Source of the DNA: Chlamydoabsidia padenii
Lineage: Eukaryota; Mucoromycota; Mucoromycetes; Mucorales; Cunninghamellaceae
Direction of reading: 5' to 3'
Length of the DNA: 64,000 bases
Assembly: GCA_025330725.1 (NCBI GenBank)
Contig: JAIWND010000003.1
Location: forward strand, 1-64,000
In this document: positions 11,662 to 22,419 of the stretch, piece by piece
Layout of the letters: each line of letters begins with the position of its first letter
How positions within the stretch are numbered: the first letter of the stretch is position 1
The notes under the pieces: model-generated
What the model saw: the letters and a program-made list of their open reading frames with translations, nothing else
Database searches by the model: none
What the model was told of the DNA's origin: nothing
Position numbers and translations under genes: made by a program

Positions 11662-14364
11662 TTAACAAAACGAAGGGTGAGATTCATTAGGTTTAGTGGG
11701 AAGAGGATCGAGTGGATGCGCAGAAGTCGAATGATTGAATCCTGAGGAGATTCGAGTGATGGCAGCATTTGTACTACCGTTTTGAGTATATTGTCGAGCA
11801 TTTAAAGATGATTTCCTACGTTGTTGTAAATACGCTTCCTGTTCTGCATCCGTTCGTCGATGTTCCAGGGCCAATGCTTTTTCAAACAAGAGATCAGGTA
11901 AGGTGCAAGTACCAAGAGCTCGTCGCATTTGGGTGTTCAAGTATGTCAAGCCTAATTGATAACTATTTCATCATGTACGAATATGCACAAAAAGACTAGT
12001 TAGATACCCTCCCTCCGTTATGCATTATGCTTTTATGATTACCTGGCATTCATCCATCCAAATCCCTCTCGAGGCACGTATTTAAAGTCCGTCCCAACAT
12101 TGCCATATTCAACTTGTACTTTGTGTGAAGAGCTGACCACATCATATTTTTCAGGCACCACGCCATTAAAGTCGACAAATGATTTGGTGATACTACGGTA
12201 ATAATATATATATATACACAAGTTAGATAACAAACAAAAAAAAAAAGCTTGTACTGTTTTATACTTGCGTGTAGAGCCAACGGTAAGCCAGTCGCCGAGA
12301 AATATCATGCATGCCGTATTTTTCCAAGCCTACCCAAGCCATCATCTGATGAGGAGCCCACCCAAAAGGAAAATCCCATTGTCGATTGGGCCGATCCAAA
12401 GTAATATCACCCCGCGAGATTTCGGTCCCTGACACAAGACCACCCAAGACTTCGAATTTATGCAAAGAGTGAGCGACCATTCCTCGTGCCTGATCCTCTG
12501 ATGCACACCCCGCCCATAAAGTCCAAAAGGTGGTAGCGCTTTCGTAAGTAGTCTGTTGTTGTTTGATAGTGTCGTAATCAAAATACAGATTTGCTTCCTT
12601 GTTCCAGAGGTACTTGTCCATCCGTTCTTTTCGTTTTTGAGCACGTTGAGTCCAATCCGCAGAATATTGAGCAAACCCATCAAAGTCTTCGAGGAGACCA
12701 CCCAGAGAATCTTCAATGGCATCAGCAATATCCATTTCATACTTGTATAATAACGAGTTTAAATCCACCGTGGCCAAGTTCGCGCACACCTTGTCGAAGC
12801 GGTAAGTAGTATCATGTCCCGATTCACGTACAGCCCGATCATGTAAAAAATAATCATCAAGTTCTGGTTCATGGACTTGATCATGGTTATACATATAATT
12901 GAATTCCTCGATGGTGACATTGTGTTTTCGAGCAAAAGGAGCAATGACATGATCAAAGTGAGAGGCTTCAGTTTCAGGAGGAATACCTTTTCCATCAGGT
13001 CGGTAGCGAGAGAGCATGGTGATAGGATCCAGTCGAGGAGCAGACATCCAGACTTGCCAGTATTCCTTGATAGCAGATTTGAGTATACGCCGTAACCAAG
13101 CCTTGTTTTCTTCTTCTTCAGCAGGATCCAGTCTTTCAAACACCTTGAGAGCCATATCAGTCAAGAAAGGAGGTTGAGATCGTGTAAGATAATAGGACCG
13201 ATTCGCATTCAGGATCTTTCCATAATGTTTGATTTGATAGGCAAAGTTTTCCACCATACTTTTAGCCAAAGCCACCCTTCCGTCGACCAATAAACCCAAG
13301 GCAGCAAAATAAGAGTCCCATCCATACATTTCATTGAAGCGACCACCGGGGACCACAAAAGGTTCACCTACCATTGTCGTTGTTTTACCATCCACATCAA
13401 GTACCTTGCGCATAGCCAAAGTCAGGAGCCCAGGACGATCATTGATACCACGGACATATTCAGGGGTTATTTCTTGAGGTAGGTATTCGACTTGCAAATG
13501 CAGGTGAGGACGGTCATTGGCAACTTTGCAATAAAAGTCATATGCATCAGGATCACCACGTGGTACATAAATAATAGGATGTTGTTGACTGGACCGGTTC
13601 TTAGGATCAGGGCAGATTACTTCCAGACTATCAGCATCAATACGACGAGTTAAACCATCCCAAAAGTTGAATCGGATCATACGTGATAAGCGATCCACTG
13701 GGTTTTCATTTAATCGAGCTTCATCCAATACAATATGTTTGCGCCCATAATCCTTTGCCAAAGCCAATTCTTGTAATAGAGTTGATAACATATACCTGGT
13801 TTCATAAATAAAAGGCGGGGGACAGTAGAATGATCATACGATTAATATCCTATTTGTGTGTGTGTCAACTACTTACGTTCCGCGGATTTCAATTCTTCGG
13901 TACCCTCCTGAATCTGCTGTGCCAAGTGTCAAGGTTTTTGGTCCCACGTCATTAATCGTTATTTGGAAATCACCGTCAGTGTCTTGTTCAAGGATACGTT
14001 GTAATGTTTCGTCTACATCCACCAAAAACTTTTGTGCCTTGTTTTTGTTATCTATATCAAAGAGTGAGTATAGTCATTGCTAAATCAGTGTGTAGTTATT
14101 ACCATGAGAGGAGCGCCGGTAACGAGAAGTGTCAGATGTAAAACCAAGTGATTCGGGAGGATGTCGCTAAATAAACAGTGTGACATACAAAAAGAGATTA
14201 ATGACTTGGTAACAGATGAGAGTTAATAAAAATAAAAATAAAAAGATACTTACAGTATAAGTTCGAGTTCGTTCTCTTGAATTGTTGCCTGTAGTATAAT
14301 ATTTAGAAGGGTGGGCATGGACGTCAAAGGTACCATCACCAGAGACATCTGGGAATTCAATCAT
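11662..14364 (-). CDS. NTH1: Neutral (cytosolic) trehalase
   Basis: Hydrolyses trehalose to two glucoses (GH37) in the cytosol. Six exons (14364-14254, 14166-14103, 14051-13877, 13795-12269, 12192-12043, 11962-11662) give 775 residues, near the yeast length of 751. Both trehalase signatures are present: [15 protein letters not shown] (about 266-280) and [12 protein letters not shown] (about 589). Exon 3 has the calcium-binding loop [16 protein letters not shown] found only in neutral trehalases. RRSS at about 54-57 is a candidate PKA site, as expected for cAMP-activated trehalases. The intron after exon 4 fits only with a GC donor (C|GCAAGT), which restores phase and the conserved WLYT-ITKSFVD sequence. 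The N-terminal region is shorter than in yeast. Confidence 0.95.
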
Positions 14365-14868
14365 GATATTTGCAAAAGTAGTTTAGAGTAAAAAAAAAAA
14401 AAAAAAAGAAGAAGAAGAAGAAGAAGAAGAGAGATAAAGAGATCAAAAAAAAAAAAAAAGAGCGTGGTTTATCAAATTGGCGGCAATTGAAATCGATAGT
14501 CAGGCCACCCTATGAAAAAGCATTCCACTGGTCATTATATCCTTCCTCGACGAAATGCATGAACTTCATGTGATCTGCCAGATGACACTTGAATAGTACG
14601 TTTTTGCACTAGAAAGTTGAAGAAAAGTGAGACAGGTACACAGTATGTTACGAGAACAGACCTTCACTTTCATTAGGAGGTAACCTGATAAGGCAACGAA
14701 AGACTCCGTAGGTGTTCACAAAAACCATCCTTTCCAATCATTTCAATCAAAGTAGGCAGTTGACAATAATGACTAGTAGTAACATACTCATCATCAGCAT
14801 GCTGTAAGCCTGTTCATTAATCTAATCACTCGAGCAAGCCATTCATGCTGGACATGAACACAAATATT

Positions 14869-14880
14869 TTCAAATCCCGC
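14869..14880 (-). promoter_or_regulatory. GCGGGATTTGAA word (reverse orientation)
   Basis: Perfect copy midway between the divergent trehalase and RPAP3 genes, about 505 and 589 bp from the two starts. Confidence 0.35.
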
Positions 14881-15380
14881 TGTTCTCTTTTCTTCTTTTT
14901 TCTTATACTCGCTTTTTGTGAATCCAGTATTCAAATAGCCCCAAGTGTAATTGACCATTTAATAGCTTGGTGTGTATATGGAAGCAAGTAATGGCATCAT
15001 GATGGCTTTACATGATCATTCATGCAAGTATATTTGTCTTTTCCAAAGTGGGATTGCGCAAGCCAAGCAACATTTCGGTTCAATGCGCCTGTCAAATATA
15101 ATACATTTCCCTGCTATGTATATACATAAAAGACCCCTTTTCCACTCAGCCACTCACCCATATCTATTTACACATGACTCCCCTTTACAAATATCACTTA
15201 TATTAGATAAACTACGAACAACTGTTGTTAGTGATTCGATTTGAATAACCCTGATGATAGCTTACATTTATGATGATATCGATCACCATTGGGACGTTTA
15301 TTCTTATCTTTTACTCCCTTATGTAAAATACTAGTAAATATCATCTTTACTGAGAAAACAACATTTGCCTTTTTAAACGG

Positions 15381-15392
15381 GCGGGATTCGAA
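15381..15392 (+). promoter_or_regulatory. GCGGGATTCGAA variant upstream of RPAP3
   Basis: One-base variant (TTCGAA instead of TTTGAA) ending 77 bp before the RPAP3 start codon, in sense orientation. Confidence 0.45.
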
Positions 15393-15468
15393 ATGTTTTG
15401 AAAAGACGAGCGATCCTTGAAGTACATTTTTTCGCCTCTTCCTTTTATTTTTTTTACTTTTTGTCAAC

Positions 15469-17264
15469 ATGACCAGCCACACGAACCAGTCGATATGGGA
15501 CAACATTAACTCTTGGAAAAAGGATATCAGCCAAAAGGATGCTTTATTAGATAAAAGGAAACCAGTCTGTGATCCCGTAAGTACTTTAATGTTATTAATA
15601 CTAAAATGATAACAAACCACTGTAGTACCACCGATTGACTAATCTCCCTTCTTCCTTCAGGTACATCCACCAATTCGAAAACCTATTGACTTTAACTTTG
15701 ACCAGAAAAAGCCTGTTGGATTGAATGCTTTAAAGGTAAAGAAAAAGAAGAACACAGATAAAATACGATCGTGCTTGATTCATCTTAGCTGTCATTTTAT
15801 ATATAGTCAAACGTTAAGACTTCAACGATTCGTACCTCAAAGACACAGGAAAAAGCACAAATTGCCAAGGAAAAGGTAAGGAATATAAAGTAGGTATAGA
15901 ATCTCCATTGGTTGGAATAATGAATTAATGCTCTCTCTCTTTCTCCTTTTATAGGGGAACACCTGCTTCCAGCAACAACAGTATCAACAAGCCATACGCC
16001 ATTATTCTGAAGCAATCGACCTCGATCCAACCAATGCTATTTACTTTGTGAATAGAGCCATGGCACATTTGAAACTCAAAAAGTAAGTAACTTGACCATA
16101 TTTTATATCTTGTGTGATTTAATCACTGTTTTATTCTACTTGTAGCTATCTCCAGGTCGAACAAGATTGTACGAAATGTTTAGGATTACAGCCAAATCAT
16201 GTCAAAGCTCTTTGGCGCCGTGGAATGGCTTTACAAGCTTTAGGAAGATCCAAGGAGGCGCGAAAAGGTAACAAGGGGAATTGTGATTTGATGTATATTA
16301 CTATTAACATTGTCTCTCTTTATAGATTTTGAACAGGCTCTTCAAATTGAACCAGGAAACAAATTGATTATTGAAGAACTTGGAAAATTGGGACCAGTAT
16401 CCAAGGTATAATCATTGACACGGGGATGCTTTATTACTGATGATTGACTAATCGGGAGAGTTTTTTTATTTTTATGTTAGGACAAAGTAAAACTACAACC
16501 AACTGCTAGTAAAGAATCATCTTCTATTCGAACACTAGACATCAAGGTTATTGACGAAGCATACCTACCTGACACATCAAATAAAAATACACCGACATCC
16601 ATTGAAAAGGTCCAGACAGCAACATTAACAACTAACATACCGACAGCATCAGCAGCACCAGGAGCACCAGCAGTACACACATCTCCGATTACACCTACTA
16701 AACCCACACCTGCGCCATCAGGAACACCCACTCCTCCTACAGCAACATCGGCCTCATTACCACCATTAAAACTTACATGTCCACGCACCAACTATGAATT
16801 CGAACGTGACTGGAAGGCATGTAAACGACGAGGTGATGATGTGATTTATCAATATCTACAGGTAAACTAATGATACCAATAAAAAGAATTTATCATCATG
16901 ACTTACTTTGTGTTTATTCTAGTGTATCCCACCAACATCGTATGCCACACTTTTCAAGTCTTCCTTGGAACCTGATCAATTTGAAAAAATGATTGATATT
17001 GTCCACAGATACTATCTCAGGTAAAACTCCATTACATCCATATTAACAATGACCATGAATTGACCTTTTATATATGTATATATCTGGTAGGGATAAAACG
17101 GATACAGAAGTGCTACAAATCCTTCAAGGCCTGGGACAAATAGGACGATTGGACATGTTGGTCATGTTCCTCGATAAAAAATCTAAACAAGGTAATGATA
17201 ATGAACAAAGGATCGACTTTAAGGTGAATCAAAACACTCACCTTTTTATATACAATATATATAT

Positions 17265-17298
<34 letters not shown>

Positions 17299-17400
17299 TG
17301 TTTAGTATTGGAAACCATCTTTAGCAAGCTGACACCACAGACTCCCAAATCGATCCTACTACCATTAGCCAATAGATTCTCTGTCAAAATTCACCAATAG
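15469..17400 (+). CDS. RPAP3-type R2TP co-chaperone (TPR plus RPAP3_C domain)
   Basis: Ten exons (15469-15576, 15661-15735, 15807-15875, 15955-16082, 16146-16267, 16326-16405, 16481-16861, 16923-17020, 17091-17191, 17306-17400) give 418 residues. TPR motifs occupy about residues 80-190 ([40 protein letters not shown]). A Thr/Pro/Ala-rich linker follows, then an RPAP3 C-terminal domain from about 290 ([37 protein letters not shown]). RPAP3 links HSP90 via its TPR to the RUVBL1/2 ATPases and assembles RNA polymerases, snoRNPs and PIKKs. The yeast counterpart Tah1 keeps only the TPR; this one has the full architecture. The last donor (CAAG|GTAATG) was chosen because only it keeps phase with the final exon. 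Confidence 0.88.
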
Positions 17401-17664
17401 CTACCTCCTTCCCTCCCTCCCTCTCTTTGACTAATTATGTAAAAGTCACCTCCCTTTGCTCCTCTTTTTTTAAATACATCGACAATAAAATAAAATAAAA
17501 CATTACTTTATAACATATCATTGGTTGGTCAGTCATGCAATGATGGGTCATGTTTTGCTAATCAATAAAGGGGTTATTTACTGTATAACGAAGCGTTTAA
17601 ATTATATTGGACAAAAGGGGTAATGTAACAACAAGGAGACTATTTACCAAGGAGTGAATTAACC

Positions 17665-17672
17665 TATATAAA
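17665..17672 (+). promoter_or_regulatory. TATA box of the chitinase gene
   Basis: TATATAAA lies about 125 bp before the chitinase start and is followed by a long CTT-rich leader, a typical fungal promoter layout. Confidence 0.5.
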
Positions 17673-17794
17673 CAGGTAAAGAATAACAGTAGTTGGATCG
17701 ATTCTCTCCATTCAACGTTTTCTTCTTCAACACAATACAACCCATTCCTTTCCTTTCCTTCTTCTTCTTCTTCTTTTCCTTACTTTAATATAGA

Positions 17795-18155
17795 ATGTGG
17801 ATGATTCGTTTCATTCCTTTGGCTTTTTTTGTGATAATGATGGTGTTGAATTTAGTTGTCTGTGAACGAAAGGTCTATGGTTCCCATCGATTGAACGCTT
17901 ATGTGACAGATTGGGTAAGTAGGATGGGCCATTCGGGGTTTCAAATAGTTGATTATATTTTTTTTTTTTTTGCATATAGGCATTACCGGAAAAGATTGCT
18001 TGGAATATGCTTGATCATGTAATATACGCTTTTGCTGTTCCTGATCGAAATGGTCAATTGGGTCAATTTGATGGTGATCAATTACAGCGCATAGTCAATG
18101 AAGCCCATGCCCATCGAAAAGGCTGTTCATTGAGTGTTGGAGGGTGAATATTCAA

Positions 18156-18196
<41 letters not shown>

Positions 18197-19373
18197 ATCT
18201 AGCCATTAAAAGCCCGCCTCCTGACTTTTTTCTTTCTTTTTCTCTTCCAACATAGCTGGACTGGATCAGTTTACTTTAGCTCTCTCATTAGAACGCCTGC
18301 TAGTCGAAATCTGTTTGCCAATAACTTGTTGATCTTGGTAAACAAATATAAACTGGATGGCCTTAATATTGACTGGGGTAAATCAACTTTTTCCATCTTA
18401 CTCCTTCATTATTCTAACTATCATTTATTTCCCCTTGTTTAATTAATTAACAATAGAATATCCTAACGCTGATAACGGTATATCATGTAATCAAAAGTAA
18501 GTCGTAAAAAGAAAAAGAAAAAGTCGTTTCTAAATTCAGTTTTACTTGCATAGACACCCATACGATACCGAAAACCTACTAGCATTCCTCCAACTTTTAC
18601 GAAGCAAACTGAACAAAGTATATCCAAAAGAACACAAAGTGATTACGGCAGCAGTGGCATCCAAGGTATTCAACGGACGGGACAAGAAACCTTTGACTCG
18701 ACTCAGCAAACAATGGGCAGCAACAGTAGATGCATTTTATGTCATGGCGTACGATCTTCGCGGCCCCTGGGATACTACGACAGGAGCGAATGCACCACTA
18801 CACGGAACAGGTATGACGGCATCCGGTGCGATCGAGGCATGGGCATCGGCGGGGATTCCAAGGCACCAACTCGTCTTGGGTGTCCCTTTTTATGGTTATA
18901 TCACACGCACAGATCCCAAAGCACGAGCGACTACATCGATGGCCATTGCATTGTCAAACAACAAGGTACAAATCCCTGGTGATGAACACGACTCTCAGGA
19001 AAAGGAGCCTTGTCCTGGTTCAACTCGTGGCGTTTACTCGGGTGAATACCAATGGCGATCCATCAAACGTGATGGGATTCTCACTAATCGAGCAGGCTGG
19101 CACTCAGTGTGGGACAAAACTACTAAGACTCCTTACTCTGTCAATCGTGTCCAACACAAATTTTTAACTTTTGATGATCCTAAATCTTTGCATACCAAAG
19201 CAGATTTTGTAGAAGATAACGGTCTAGGTGGTATCATGTTATGGTCTTTGGAAATGGTAAATACACCAGTGATGATCTTCTTGTATACTTTAAATTTACT
19301 CTATTGTTTCTCTTTATAGGACGACAATGAACATTCTTTACTTCACTCTCTACAATCCGTTCGCGACGATTAG
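17795..19373 (+). CDS. Secreted GH18 chitinase
   Basis: Exons 17795-17914, 17980-18143, 18256-18377, 18457-18496, 18554-19256 and 19320-19373 give 400 residues. An N-terminal hydrophobic stretch (FIPLAFFVIMMVLNLVVC) is a signal peptide. GH18 landmarks: LDHVIYAFA, the SxGGW strand (SLSVGGW), the catalytic DGLNIDWEYP strand formed across an intron, the MAYDLRGPW strand and GGIMLWSLEMD near the end. The general-acid Glu is kept, but the second Asp of DxxDxDxE is Asn. A chitin-insertion-like region lies near GVPFYGY. There is no visible chitin-binding module. Probable role is wall remodelling or chitin hydrolysis outside the cell. Confidence 0.9.
18157..18193. repeat. Poly(A) tract in chitinase intron
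   Basis: About 37 A in the second intron, on the sense strand, just after the donor, so it is not a polypyrimidine tract. Confidence 0.9.
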
Positions 19374-19622
19374 TTTACATTTTATATACCTTCCCCCCCC
19401 CATTCCTCTCCTTCTTTTATATATATATATATATATCCATTATTATCATTGATATGACTTAGTATTCTCCAATCTCCAATCCACACTTTTTAATAAACCA
19501 AACCAATTGACATGACATTCGACATCCGACGCGGGGTTTTAAACTCGCTTTGATAACAAAAGAAAAGGCGGGATGTTGTCAAAAAGTCTTTTTCTTCCTC
19601 TTTTTATTCTAATGATCTAACA

Positions 19623-20495
19623 ATGGAAAAGGTGGATATGGCAAACGACGACGAACGATTACAAAGACCCATCAAAGTTGTTTATCATGATGACTCTTAT
19701 TTTGTAATTGACAAACCTTATGATTGCAGAATTCACCCAGATCGTCAAAACCCCTTGAATCCTTCAGGTAAGGGACAAAGAAAAGAAGAAAGGACAAACA
19801 CCTGCCCAGTTTACTAACTCTCTCTCTCTCTTTTTTTTTTTTATTGATTACATAGTGGAAAATTTGATTCAACAGCAATATCCTGCCTTACCACCCTTAA
19901 AGAATGTCCACCAGATAGACTATGCAACATCGGGGATCTATGTTCAGGCTCTAACAAGAAAAGCGGCGGGCAAGGTATCCAAACTATTTGAACAAAGGCT
20001 AGTGGAGAAAACATATTTGGCAATTGTACATGGACATATGATACCAACAACAACACCCATCATTGTCGATCAACCTATTGATAATGACCCTTCACATCCC
20101 TTTCGTATGGCGATTCTTCCTACCGGCAAACCCTCTTATACTACCATTCAAGTACTTCAACAAGGTTATTATCATCCAAACACTGAAACCCGGATTCCTG
20201 TCACAAAAGTTCTTTTATCGCCTAAAACAGGTAAGTAAACTCATACATCTGACTAAAAATTTAAAATAATACCTTTTTTTTTTTTTTTTTCCGGGTGGTG
20301 GTAGGTCGTCGACATCAACTTCGGGTCCATCTTCAATTTATTGGCTATCCTATCGTTGGTGACTATAACTATGAAGTGCCTTATACAGATACCTTCCGAA
20401 TGATGTTACATGCATACAAGATACACTTTCCTCTCTCTACTGGTGACATTTCTATATCAACATTGGATCCTTTTTTGGATTTAATACATGAATAG
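19623..20495 (+). CDS. RluA-family RNA pseudouridine synthase (RPUSD1-like)
   Basis: Three exons (19623-19767, 19856-20230, 20305-20495) give 236 residues. It converts uridine to pseudouridine in rRNA or tRNA; the target is unknown. Family features in order: HDDSYFVIDKPYDCRIHPD (KP motif), the catalytic-loop HQIDYATSG, VEKTYLAIVHGH, and the C-terminal GRRHQLRVHLQFIGYPIVGDYNY. The catalytic Asp is present, but the usual HRLD reads HQID, as in RPUSD1-type proteins. No S4 domain and no obvious targeting peptide. A GCGGGGTTTTAAA relative of the recurrent promoter word lies about 80 bp upstream. Confidence 0.88.
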
Positions 20496-20707
20496 TTGTA
20501 GTTGTATTCCCCCATATATGTATAACTATAGTTAATCCACCTATTATCATAATCCCCTTCCATCATTACCATATAGTTATAATTATAATAATAATAATAA
20601 AAATATCATTTAAACCACCAATAAACATAAATGTATGATCATTACACTACTACAAGATTTTATTATTATTATAATACAGAGTCATCATTCTATACAACTA
20701 ATTGATT

Positions 20708-21959
20708 CTAAATGAATTTAATAATTGATTCAGGAGGAGCATCGCCGGGGCAATCTTCGAGACCATTAGGATTCTTGCATTGCCAGTTCCAAAGAGAAGC
20801 ACAAGTCTCTTCCAAATCGATTTCCGCCTTCCAGTTCAGTTCCTTGTTGGCCTTGGTAGGATCAGCTGTTAGATTAGTAACATCCCCAGGACGACGATCG
20901 ACGATTTCATACGACAATTCTCGTCCCACCGCCTTTGTAAAAGCTTGTATCATTTCCAATACCGTACTACCATGTCCTGTTCCCAGATTATATTCCACAC
21001 AACCAGGTCTATCAGCGAGTTTTTTCAGGGCGGCCAAATGTCCTTTAGCAAGATCCATCACATTAATATAATCACTATATAGAATCAAGGAGGTTCAGTT
21101 CATTCATTTTTTTTTTATTTTTTTTTATTTTTATGTCATGTCATATTACCGAATAGCTGTTCCATCCTTTGTAGGGTAATCTTTACCATAAACCTTGAGA
21201 CAGTCCCGCTTACCAATTGCCACTTGAGAAAGATATGGCATGAGATTGTTAGGTACACCAAGAGGATTTTCACCCAATAGTCCAGAAGGATGAGCACCAG
21301 CCGGATTAAAGTATCGTAATAAGGCTGCATTCCATTCCTTGTTTGAGATACAAAGATCACGGATCACACTTTCCACAAATTGTTTAGTACGACCATAAGG
21401 GTTGGTAGACTTCTGGGGGGGGGAAGAAAGGTTAGTTTTATTTCGTTTTATATGGGACCACTTACTAAGGGAGAGGTTTCGGGGATAGGAATGACAGGCG
21501 GGTTACCATAAACAGTAGCAGAAGAAGAAAAGACAATATCTTTCACACCAAATGCTTCCATGACTTGTAATAAAGTAATCGTACCAGTGATATTGTTGTA
21601 ATAGTAATCCAAGGGAATCCTTGTCGATTCACCCACTGCTTTGAGTCCCGCGAAATGAATCACGGACGAAATATCATGTTGACCAAACACATGTTCAAGT
21701 GCCTTCTTGTCCAATATATCCAACTTGTAAAACGCCACCTTTTTGTTTGTGATTTGTTCAATTCGCCGGATTGCTTCGTAGGATGCGTTCACCAAATTAT
21801 CAATGATCACCACGTTCTGATTGTCATTTAACAGTTCAATGACCGTATGGGAGCCTATATTAAAGAAGGAATGAGTCTTCCTATTGTTTCATAACCTGTT
21901 ATTTACTTACCAATATAACCAGCACCACCAGTAACAAGAATAGAAGATGAGTTAGGCAT
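20708..21959 (-). CDS. UDP-glucose 4-epimerase
   Basis: Interconverts UDP-galactose and UDP-glucose (Leloir pathway, supply of galactosyl donors). Four exons (21959-21911, 21854-21466, 21412-21150, 21074-20708) give 355 residues. The Rossmann motif TGGAGYIG (about 10-17) spans intron 1. SSSATVYG and NPYGRTK (Tyr about 152, Lys about 156) are the SDR catalytic residues. [22 protein letters not shown] and RPGDV are typical. It is a single-domain GalE without the C-terminal mutarotase of yeast Gal10. The acceptor before exon 3 could be CAG|AAG or AAG|TCT, one codon apart; the CAG site was taken. Transcribed in the same direction as the polymerase gene upstream. Confidence 0.95.
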
Positions 21960-21960
21960 T

Positions 21961-21987
21961 GTGTGTGTGTGTGTGTGTGTGTGTGTG
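21961..21987. repeat. GT microsatellite in GalE leader
   Basis: About 13 GT units lie directly upstream of the GalE start codon (CA in gene sense), followed by a GA-rich stretch. Confidence 0.85.
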
Positions 21988-22075
21988 GAGTGAGTGAGAG
22001 AAAGAGAGAGAGAAAAGAGGTGGGCTCTTTCCCCAGATTATTTAAGTAGATGCAAAGCCTGTCCCTATTTTTGTT

Positions 22076-22087
22076 TTCAAATTCCGC
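22076..22087 (-). promoter_or_regulatory. GCGGAATTTGAA variant upstream of GalE
   Basis: One-base variant of the recurrent word, 117 bp upstream of the GalE start and in sense orientation to that gene. Confidence 0.4.
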
Positions 22088-22419
22088 TTTCCTTTTTTTG
22101 ACCGAGGTACGACATGCCCTGGGTTTCAAAGTAGTCATTAGGACCAACGATAAACCTGTACGTAGTGCTGACCGAGTCATCATTGATTACATAATTGATA
22201 AAAAGATGTTCAATCCATGGAAGAAGACACGTCAATCATTATCTTGTATTACATGCACATTAATCCGATACTATTGTAGGTTTGAATGAGATGAAGTTTT
22301 TTTTTTATTTTATTAATGCAAATAGAATGAAGAAGAGTATATATAAATATATATATTAGAGAGATTAATATACAAAGTGAATAAGTGGTTAAAAGAGTAA
22401 TAAATATGACTATCTATAA

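Larger units (their letters stand above)
14365..15468. other. Divergent promoter region (trehalase / RPAP3)
   Basis: A- and GAA-rich leader DNA sits just upstream of the trehalase start (about 14390-14458), with GGCGGCAATTGAA at about 14477. A perfect TTCAAATCCCGC is at 14869 and GCGGGATTCGAA at 15381. The 90-codon frame at 14972-15244 lacks family features and is not called. Confidence 0.5.

Noticed and set aside
14869..14880. The recurrent word, reversed as TTCAAATCCCGC, looks like a tRNA T-arm/Pol III B box (ETC site).
   Set aside because: The base matching invariant G53 is T or A in most copies, and the C61 position varies in others. Copies cluster before Pol II genes. Kept only as an alternative.
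14972..15244. 90-codon plus-strand frame in the trehalase/RPAP3 divergent region.
   Set aside because: Composition is that of AT-rich spacer, with no splice partners or motifs.
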